Shown piece after piece: positions 17,482 through 26,032 of a stretch of DNA of 64,000 nucleotides; positions within the stretch are counted from its first letter, which is position 1; every line of letters begins with the position of its first letter. Below the pieces are notes generated by a model. That model saw only the letters and a program-made list of their open reading frames with translations, was not told the DNA's origin and ran no database searches. A program made the translations under genes and the position numbers. Source of the stretch: Planctomycetota bacterium (GTDB lineage: Bacteria > Planctomycetota > UBA1135); NCBI GenBank assembly GCA_002705055.1, contig PAHY01000042.1, positions 124,001 to 188,000 on the forward strand, written 5' to 3'.

Positions 17482-18779
17482 GTCCAGAGGCAGTCGCGGC
17501 CGTTCTCGCCGCGGAAGATCTGATCCCGTCCGGGACCCACGGAAATACGTTCGATGGGAGCGCCCATTTGCTGCTCCAGAAAACGCACGTAGTTCTGACA
17601 CGTTTCGGGAAGATCCTCAAAACGTCGCACCGCGGTGATGTCCTCCTGCCAGCCGGGCAACACTTCCTGGACCGGCTCGAGCCGCTCGAGCACCGCGCCG
17701 TCGGCGGGGAACTCGGTCAGAACCTGGTCGCCGTCGCGGTAGCCGACCGTGACCGGAACCTCCTCGAAGCCCGACAGCACGTCGAGGTTGGTGAGGAAGA
17801 TGCCGTCCAGCCCGTTCAGCGCGCTGGCGTAACGAGCGACGACCGCATCAAACCAGCCGCAGCGGCGCGGGCGACCCGTGGTCGCGCCGTACTCGTTGCC
17901 GGCTGCACGCAGCCGCTCCCCCATCTCGCCGTGCAGCTCGGAGGGGAATGGACCTTCGCCGACCCGGGTGGTGTAGGCCTTGGTCACCGCATAGGCGCGG
18001 TTCAGCGAACGCGCCGGGAAGCCGGTGCCGCCGGCGATCCCGGCGACGCCCGTCCACGACGAGGTCACGAAGGGATAGGTGCCGGCGTCCAGGTCGAGCA
18101 TCGCGCCCTGCGCACCTTCAAACAGGATGCGCTTGCCGTCGGCTTCAGCCTGACGCAACAGCGCGCCGCCGTCGACGACCAGACCGCGCAGCCGTTCAGC
18201 GCACTCCAGCGCCTGATCGGCGAGGCTCTCATCGAACTCCGGCTTCTGGCCGTAGACACGCTCAATCATCGCGTTCTTCTCGGCCAGCGCCGCGTGCAGC
18301 CGGCGACGGAAGTAGTCCGGGTCGAGCAGGTCTGCGACCCGAATGCCGGTGCGCGCCACCTTGTCAGCGTAGGCCGGGCCGATGCCGCGGCCGGTCGTGC
18401 CGATGCGGCCCTCGCCGCGCCAGACTTCGGCCAGGCCGTCAAGCTGCTGGTGATACGGCAGGATGACGTGCGCGCGGCCGTCAATCCGCAGCCGCTCTTC
18501 GATCGGTACGCCGCGCGCCACCAGGCCGTCCATTTCCTCGAGCAGAGCCGCCGGGTTCACCACCACGCCGCGACCGATCAGATTGATCTTGCCCTCGTGC
18601 AGGATGCCACCCGGGATCAGGTGCAGCACGTACTTCTCTTCGCCGACGATGACGGTGTGGCCGGCGTTGTTGCCGCCGGCGTAGCGCGCGACGACATCCG
18701 CGTCGCTGGCCAGCCCGTCGATCACCTTGCCCTTGCCCTCGTCTCCCCACTGGAGACCGATGACGGCGGTGGAACTCAT
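17478..18779 (-). CDS. purA: Adenylosuccinate synthetase
   Basis: This enzyme uses GTP to join IMP and aspartate, the first committed step to AMP. The 433-residue product has the N-terminal phosphate loop GLQWGDEGKGK with catalytic Asp13, a normal IMP-binding middle part (GRGIGPAY) and TTGRPRRCGWFD. It is the first gene of the apparent operon with uppS, cdsA, phoH, ybeY and a sigma factor. The 96-base leader carries a small 6-base-pair inverted repeat (18806-18819) of unknown meaning. The gspK-like gene lies upstream on the same strand. Confidence 0.97.
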   Translation of the reverse strand: MSSTAVIGLQWGDEGKGKVIDGLASDADVVARYAGGNNAGHTVIVGEEKYVLHLIPGGILHEGKINLIGRGVVVNPAALLEEMDGLVARGVPIEERLRIDGRAHVILPYHQQLDGLAEVWRGEGRIGTTGRGIGPAYADKVARTGIRVADLLDPDYFRRRLHAALAEKNAMIERVYGQKPEFDESLADQALECAERLRGLVVDGGALLRQAEADGKRILFEGAQGAMLDLDAGTYPFVTSSWTGVAGIAGGTGFPARSLNRAYAVTKAYTTRVGEGPFPSELHGEMGERLRAAGNEYGATTGRPRRCGWFDAVVARYASALNGLDGIFLTNLDVLSGFEEVPVTVGYRDGDQVLTEFPADGAVLERLEPVQEVLPGWQEDITAVRRFEDLPETCQNYVRFLEQQMGAPIERISVGPGRDQIFRGENGRDCLWT

Positions 18780-18875
18780 TCTGGGACGTTTCGATTGCGG
18801 GGGATGGCGTCGAGACGCCGAAGGAGAGATTGTCCCATCGCCCCAGGGGAGTGCAAGCGAAGCCGGTCGGCCGGC

Positions 18876-20510
18876 CTAGTACTCGGGCGGGAAATAGGCC
18901 CCGAGCTCGTTCTGGAAGTCCGGGATGCGCCAGCGCGTCTGCGTGACCTCGTGCCAGGGCTCGATGAACACGAACTTGGCCCCGTCCTCGCCCTGGCGGC
19001 GCCAGACCACGGCCTTCAGCCGCAGCACCGGCCCCGGGGGCTCCTCGTAGTGGGCCTTCTGCTCCCAGCCCTCGTCCGGGATTCGGCACCAGAGGTAGAC
19101 CGAGAAAATGTCCGATTGCACCCCGACGAGCGCCTCGAAGGCCTCCCGCTGCTCGGCCTCGAGCCGCTCCTCCCAGCCCTCGATGTTGGCGAGGTCTTCG
19201 AGGTTGCGGAAGTAGCGATACGGGATCTTGTCGTCCTCGCGGAAGATCGCGCGCTGCAACTCGACCTCCTCGAACTCGCGCTGCTCGCCCTCCATTTCGG
19301 CCAGGGCTTCCTCGTCGACTTCGTTGCGATAACGCAGGATCTGATCGACAAAGAAGGACGGAAACAGCTCGGGAGGGAGCAGCCCTTCGATCACCGCCGG
19401 ATGCGCGGTATTGATGTTGATCAGCGTGCCGATCGCCGCCGGCGCTTCGAGAATGTCGTCGAGGCCGCCGATGGGCTCGGTGAGAGAGGAATCCGAGTCC
19501 TCGTCCTCAAGCCCGGCATCCGCTTCCTCTTCGCCGGCGCCCGGGTCGACATCCGAAAGGTCGTTGGCCGTGCCATCGCCCACCTGCCCCAACTCGTCGG
19601 CGCTCGGCGGATCCAGGTCGATCGTGGTGTACACGGTGAACACCGTCTCGATGCCCGGCGCGATGCGATCGCGCGCCCGGACCTGGTCGTAGAACAGCTC
19701 CTCGGTCACCGACTCGAGCAGCAGCAGCTCTTCGAGCGAGTACGGCAGAAACAGCTCGCGTACTTCCTGCGCGGCCTGCCCCCCGCCTTCGCCCCCGCCC
19801 GATCCAGCGAGCTCTTCGGCAGCCCCGGCGGAGGAACCGCTCAGCTGCGCCTCGTTCTCGAGCTGGGCGAGCAGCATGGTCGAATGACGCTGCGGGACGG
19901 GATACTCAAGATCGCGCAGGTCGCCTTCGACCCACTCGACGAACTCCTCGAGGATCCGCGCGGCTTCGCGGGAATCGAGGTCGTCCTCGAAGTCCTCGCG
20001 CATGAAGTCGAGGATGCGCACGAAGCGCTCGCGGTGCGCTTCGCGCTCCTCTTCGTCGGGATGGAAGACCTGCAGGATGTTGAACTTGCCGTTCTCGTCC
20101 TGGACGTAGCCGTGGACCTCCATTTCGCCGATCGGGAAGCGAGTCGGTCGCCACCAGTCGTCGTTGCGCGAATCCGAGTTGGAACCGTCGTCCTCTTCTT
20201 CTTCGCCGCCCTCTTCGCCTGCAGCCGGATCCTGCCCAAAGCCACCGGTCAGGCTATCGGCGGCCGCAGCGGCCTCTTCCTCCGCGCCGCCGGGCATGTC
20301 GTCCGCCAGCATGCGGAGCAGTTCATCGGCCGAGACGTCGGTGGCCGCCCGCTGCATGCGCACGCGGTTGGCCGAGTTCTCGGCGACCTGATACGACACC
20401 GAAGTGCCGATCGTGAGCTGCGCCACCAGGGCGTAGGTGATCAGAATCACGAACAGGGTCAGCAGCAGGATGACGCCGCCTTCCTTCCGCCGCGCTGGCC
20501 TCAGCCTCAT
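18876..20510 (-). CDS. GspK-like type II secretion minor pseudopilin, acidic
   Basis: The 544-residue product starts with a type IV pilin-like segment: basic leader RRKEGG, then the hydrophobic helix VILLLTLFVILITYALVAQ (about 13-31). This fits cleavage by a prepilin peptidase after Gly. GspK-like features follow, including a helix-hairpin-helix-like stretch (ININTAHPAVIEGLLP and the QILRYRNE helix). The protein is unusually long and acidic, with runs such as EEEEDDG near 95-110 and further Asp/Glu-rich linkers. The ATG overlaps the secretin stop by ATGA. No GspE, GspF or major pseudopilin gene is in the window, so its machine would have to be completed elsewhere. Confidence 0.7.
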   Translation of the reverse strand: MRLRPARRKEGGVILLLTLFVILITYALVAQLTIGTSVSYQVAENSANRVRMQRAATDVSADELLRMLADDMPGGAEEEAAAAADSLTGGFGQDPAAGEEGGEEEEDDGSNSDSRNDDWWRPTRFPIGEMEVHGYVQDENGKFNILQVFHPDEEEREAHRERFVRILDFMREDFEDDLDSREAARILEEFVEWVEGDLRDLEYPVPQRHSTMLLAQLENEAQLSGSSAGAAEELAGSGGGEGGGQAAQEVRELFLPYSLEELLLLESVTEELFYDQVRARDRIAPGIETVFTVYTTIDLDPPSADELGQVGDGTANDLSDVDPGAGEEEADAGLEDEDSDSSLTEPIGGLDDILEAPAAIGTLININTAHPAVIEGLLPPELFPSFFVDQILRYRNEVDEEALAEMEGEQREFEEVELQRAIFREDDKIPYRYFRNLEDLANIEGWEERLEAEQREAFEALVGVQSDIFSVYLWCRIPDEGWEQKAHYEEPPGPVLRLKAVVWRRQGEDGAKFVFIEPWHEVTQTRWRIPDFQNELGAYFPPEY

Positions 20511-21874
20511 TCTTCGTCGAACGGATTGAAGATGTCGGCATACGGCTCGATCGAGGCGGCCCGTGTCTTGATGATCGGCGTGATCACAAAGAAGACCTCC
20601 GAGGTCGTCGTCTCGGTCGAACGGTAGCTAAACAGCCAGCCCAAGAGCGGAATCGCGCCCAGGAGCGGCACCCGCGACTCGAGCTCGCGCGTTTCGTTCA
20701 GCATCAGACCGCCGATCACCACCGATTGCCCATCCCGCACCGCGACCTCGGTCTTGGCCGAGCGGTCCGTGGTCACGGGCATGAAGACATCAGGAGCGAT
20801 CGCCACCAGGCGACCGGCGCGCGAGACCTGCGCGTCGATGGCGAGGTGAATCGTGTCGGCGCCCAGCAAGGTCGGCAGCACCCGCAGGTTGACGCCGACA
20901 TCGAGGAAGCCCACCGTGGCCGCGGTGTTGCCGTTGGTGTTGATGTTCTTGAACTGCTGATACGGCACCTTCTCCTTGGACGACAGCTGCGCCGCCGTGG
21001 AGTTGCGCGTCACCACGCGCGGGCGCGACACGATGTCGGCCCCTTCGATGGTGCGGACCAGCTTCAAGAAGGCATCGAGGATGTAGGACTTGTTGATAAT
21101 CGCCAATTCAAACCCACCCCCGGCCGAGGGGTAAGGGAAGTCCGTGTTAAATCCTCGTAAGAATGGCCCCGGCACCGAGACATCGGTGGGGTTGTCCCAC
21201 AGCCCAGTGTTGGGATCGACGATCGGATTGCCGTTGGCGTCCAGGCGCGGATAGACGAAGGGGTTGCCGTCCTGGAGGTTCTGGAAGGTGAGCTCCTGAA
21301 TGCCGCGCTCAAAGGCATCGGTGTTCGAGACCTCGACGATCTGCGCCTGGATCTCGATCTGCGGCGCGGAGTTGAAGTAGACATCCATGAAGTCGAGAAC
21401 TTCGCGGATGTCTTCCTCGGTGCCCGTCAGCAGGATGACGTCCTCGCGCGGCTTGTAGGTCGGAGCCGACTGCTCGGGAGTTGCCGCCGGATTGCCGGAC
21501 ACGCCGTAGCCCTGCTCCACCCCGATCACCGCCGGATCCTCCGGGCGGTTGAGGCTGGGGCACCTGTCCATCAGCACCGGCACGATCACGCTCTCGGCCG
21601 AGCCGATCGGCACCGGAATCATGGCCTGTAGCTTGCCGTCGGTCTGCAGCAGAAAACGGATGAAGGGGAACTCCTCCGAGACGTGCTGCTTGCGGACCGG
21701 CGCGTTGTCGACCGCTCGCTCTTCCGCCTCTTCCTCGGCGATGGCTACGGCCTCGGGACCAGGCTGCTCAAAGGCCGGCCCAAAAGTCGAACAGCTTCCC
21801 CCTGCCAAAAGCAGGAGGAAGCTGCACAGGATCGGCCAGAGGGCCGATGGAGCGGGCGAAGGGGCAGACCGCAT
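20507..21874 (-). CDS. Secretin-family outer-membrane protein (GspD/PilQ-like, short)
   Basis: The 455-residue product has an N-terminal signal with a cysteine near residue 28 (LLLLAGGSC, a weak lipobox). A short N-domain region follows (VILLTGTEEDIREVLDFMDVYF), then a secretin domain running to the C terminus. The hallmark is VPLLGAIPLLGWLF followed by EVFFVITPIIK. Classical GspD proteins are about 650 residues with several N domains; here most of that periplasmic part is missing. It is translationally coupled to the GspK-like pseudopilin downstream and preceded by a Skp-like chaperone gene, suggesting an outer-membrane secretion or pilus-like complex. Confidence 0.82.
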   Translation of the reverse strand: MRSAPSPAPSALWPILCSFLLLLAGGSCSTFGPAFEQPGPEAVAIAEEEAEERAVDNAPVRKQHVSEEFPFIRFLLQTDGKLQAMIPVPIGSAESVIVPVLMDRCPSLNRPEDPAVIGVEQGYGVSGNPAATPEQSAPTYKPREDVILLTGTEEDIREVLDFMDVYFNSAPQIEIQAQIVEVSNTDAFERGIQELTFQNLQDGNPFVYPRLDANGNPIVDPNTGLWDNPTDVSVPGPFLRGFNTDFPYPSAGGGFELAIINKSYILDAFLKLVRTIEGADIVSRPRVVTRNSTAAQLSSKEKVPYQQFKNINTNGNTAATVGFLDVGVNLRVLPTLLGADTIHLAIDAQVSRAGRLVAIAPDVFMPVTTDRSAKTEVAVRDGQSVVIGGLMLNETRELESRVPLLGAIPLLGWLFSYRSTETTTSEVFFVITPIIKTRAASIEPYADIFNPFDEE

Positions 21875-21914
21875 CGTGAAGCTGAGAGCTCCGCCCGGGA
21901 AACCAGCCCAGGCC

Positions 21915-22337
21915 TTAGAGCGCTTCGATGATAGCGTCGGTGAGCTCCGAGGTCTTCACCCCAGAAACGCCGCCGGTTTCGACGATGAGCTTGATGCTCT
22001 TGTCTTGGGCCACCTTCTCGAGGGTGGAGCGATAGACGGCCGTGGCTTCTTCCATCAGCTGGATGTAGCGCGCCGAGCCCTTCTCGATCTTGTCCTTGAC
22101 GATGGTCTTGTAGGCCGGGATCTCGAGGTAGACCTTCTTGGAGTTGACGACTCCGATCTTGTCCTTGGCGAGGTCCACGTCGGCCAGCTTGCCGTAACGG
22201 ACCTTCGACGAATCCACCTTGGGCTCTTCGTCCTGGACGAGAGCCGTGACCGGCAAAATAACGGAACTCGCCTGCCAGGCCGGAGCGATGGCGGCGAGTG
22301 CCCAGGCGGCGAGCACGGTAGCTGTTGTGCGAAGCAT
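21915..22337 (-). CDS. Small exported Skp/OmpH-like protein
   Basis: The 140-residue product has a signal peptide (MLRTTATVLAAWALAAIAPAW). The mature part resembles the ends of periplasmic chaperone Skp: KIGVVNSKKVYLEIPAYK near the start and an IKLIVETGG strand with a TSELTDAIIEAL-type tail. The coiled-coil arms between them are much shorter than in Skp (about 160 residues mature), so tentacle-like client binding would be reduced. The start at 22337 has a GGGGGA ribosome-binding stretch about 9 bases upstream. It precedes the secretin gene by 40 bases. Assignment rests on the end motifs only. Confidence 0.55.
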   Translation of the reverse strand: MLRTTATVLAAWALAAIAPAWQASSVILPVTALVQDEEPKVDSSKVRYGKLADVDLAKDKIGVVNSKKVYLEIPAYKTIVKDKIEKGSARYIQLMEEATAVYRSTLEKVAQDKSIKLIVETGGVSGVKTSELTDAIIEAL

Positions 22338-22398
22338 TTTTCGATTCCCCCAGAGGTAGTCTAAAAAGACAACGCCTGAATGGAAGGTGATATGAGGC

Positions 22399-22419
22399 AA
22401 AAAACGGGGGTTCTCCCCG
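22399..22419 (-). terminator. Rho-independent terminator downstream of pnp
   Basis: On the minus strand a CGGGG/CCCCG stem with a five-base loop (22419 down to 22405) is followed directly by six T residues (22404-22399). It lies about 130 bases after the pnp stop and before the Skp-like gene, so it should end the rpsO-pnp transcript. Confidence 0.65.
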
Positions 22420-22479
22420 ATTCTCGGCTGTTTCTCGGCTCGACATGAGCCGACTACAAGATGTAGTGCGAAATTGTCG

Positions 22480-22507
22480 CAGGGTGACCCGATTCCGGGC
22501 CACCCTG
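22480..22507 (-). other. Hairpin in pnp 3' region
   Basis: Arms 22480-22491 and 22496-22507 are reverse complements over 12 bases with one mismatch and a four-base loop. On the minus strand the following sequence has only a short AATTT, so it is a weak terminator or a 3' end stabiliser. A second perfect 8-base-pair repeat (22512-22519 with 22523-22530) lies just before it. Confidence 0.4.
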
Positions 22508-22547
22508 CAGAGAGGAAACGCTGTTTCCTCACGAAAAACGACGAAAA

Positions 22548-24908
<2,361 letters not shown>

Positions 24909-25050
24909 TTTCCGCTTTCCGCAGTGTGTTCCGATTCCTGAATGCAACGTTGCCGCAGGTTCGGTGAGACGGTTTGCCTTCACCTTGAGCGCGAAGAGGG
25001 CCCGGAACGCAGCCCCAGCGCATGTCGTGAGCCCCCTGGCCCACAACGAA

Positions 25051-25079
25051 CACGGGCACCGCAGTACGCGGTGCCCGTG
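25051..25079 (-). terminator. Hairpin between rpsO and pnp
   Basis: Twelve-base arms 25051-25062 and 25068-25079 are exact reverse complements with a five-base loop, followed on the minus strand by TTCGTTGT. It sits seven bases after the rpsO stop. In other bacteria this position holds an attenuating terminator and an RNase III processing site; a similar role here is inferred from position only. Confidence 0.6.
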
Positions 25080-25085
25080 ATGGTC

Positions 25086-25355
25086 CTAGTGACGGATGCC
25101 GAGCTTCTGGACGATTGCCTGATAGCGCCCGGTGTCCTGGCGACGCAAGTAGTTGAGAAGCTTGCGGCGCTTGGCGACCATCGCCACCAGGCCGCGCGTC
25201 GTCGACTTGTCCTTGCGGTGCTTCTTGAGGTGTGTGGTGAGGTTGGAGATGCGCGTCGTGAGGACGGCGACCTGGACCTCGACCGAGCCGGTGTCGCCCT
25301 GGTTTTGGGCGTTCTCGGCGATGACGGCGGTTTTTTCCGCTTTGCTGACAGACAT
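25086..25355 (-). CDS. rpsO: 30S ribosomal protein S15
   Basis: This primary 16S rRNA-binding protein of the small subunit platform is 89 residues, exactly the usual length. Typical features are the N-terminal basic helix, QVAVLTTRISNLTTHLKKH, the KSTTRGL loop and the C-terminal RRKLLNYLRRQDTGRYQAIVQKLGIR. The ATG at 25355 matches the family's N terminus after Met removal (SVSKAEK). The 138-base leader upstream could hold S15 autoregulation, but I see no recognisable pseudoknot by eye. It forms a pair with pnp. Confidence 0.98.
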   Translation of the reverse strand: MSVSKAEKTAVIAENAQNQGDTGSVEVQVAVLTTRISNLTTHLKKHRKDKSTTRGLVAMVAKRRKLLNYLRRQDTGRYQAIVQKLGIRH

Positions 25356-25493
25356 GTTCTTGTGCTTCCTTGAAGGTCTTGAGTGGCCGCAGAGCCCCAT
25401 CAGGAGGGTGCGGACCTACGCCTCTCGCCCAGACTCAAGGACGTCCAGGACCGAGGTCGAAGCCGGGATTGTAGCAATCCGGGCGCAGACGGG

Positions 25494-26027
25494 CTAGGGA
25501 GCGTCCAGATCCGGCGGCGGAGGCAGCTGCCCCACCAGCTCGGCCGCAAAGCGCCGCCGCAAGGCCGTCAGCTGGCCCGCCGAGTCGGCCGCCATGGCCA
25601 GGGAATCACTGCGCAGATCCACCCGGTACTGGTAGTCGGCCAGGAGTTCGCCTTGCTGATAGAGGCTCAGATGGACCCGCCCGCGCAGCCGCGCCGGTGG
25701 TCCCGCCTCGGGCTCCCAGTCGAGGAGACGGACCCGCAGCACCCCGGCCTCGCCGAGGGCAGGCACGTCCAGATCGATCTCCGCCCGATCCACGTAACCG
25801 CGCCCCAGCGGGCTGAAGCCGCGCTCGACGGCGGCCGCAGCGATGGCCTCGCGCAAGGCCTCCGCCTGAGTCGCCGGGTGCCGCTGACGATCCTCGACCG
25901 GGAGAATGGCAAGCTCGGCCGGAGCCACCTCGACCCGGACGATCTCCTGGCGCTCGGGCGGCGGCCCGGCGCAGGCGCCGAGCAGAGCCGCCATCAGGCA
26001 GCCCCCCGCCGCAGCCAACCGGGCCAT
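25494..26027 (-). CDS. Predicted lipoprotein of unknown function
   Basis: The 177-residue product has a lipoprotein signal with lipobox LLGAC (Cys near residue 19). The mature part begins with a Pro/Glu-rich linker. A segment like LAILPVEDRQRHP follows, resembling the ILPF-type start of CsgG, GNA1162 or LpoB-like periplasmic domains, then an alpha/beta fold and a Pro-rich tail. That comparison is tentative. The ATG at 26027 is preferred over a GTG at 26033 that overlaps the upstream stop. It directly follows the large Ig-like lipoprotein gene, so the two are probably co-expressed. Confidence 0.6.
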   Translation of the reverse strand: MARLAAAGGCLMAALLGACAGPPPERQEIVRVEVAPAELAILPVEDRQRHPATQAEALREAIAAAAVERGFSPLGRGYVDRAEIDLDVPALGEAGVLRVRLLDWEPEAGPPARLRGRVHLSLYQQGELLADYQYRVDLRSDSLAMAADSAGQLTALRRRFAAELVGQLPPPPDLDAP

Positions 26028-26032
26028 CCCCA

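Noticed and set aside
18862..18878. Terminator after the gspK-like gene
   Set aside because: Only a five-base-pair GC stem and weak T content; not strong enough to list.
17568..20627. 1019-residue open frame on the plus strand
   Set aside because: It lies antisense to purA and the gspK-like gene, both with clear family motifs; the translation is Arg/Ala/Leu/Gln-rich shadow sequence typical of high-GC DNA.
24909..25046. N-terminal extension of PNPase to 25046
   Set aside because: The extra residues have no PNPase similarity and overlap the rpsO-pnp spacer.
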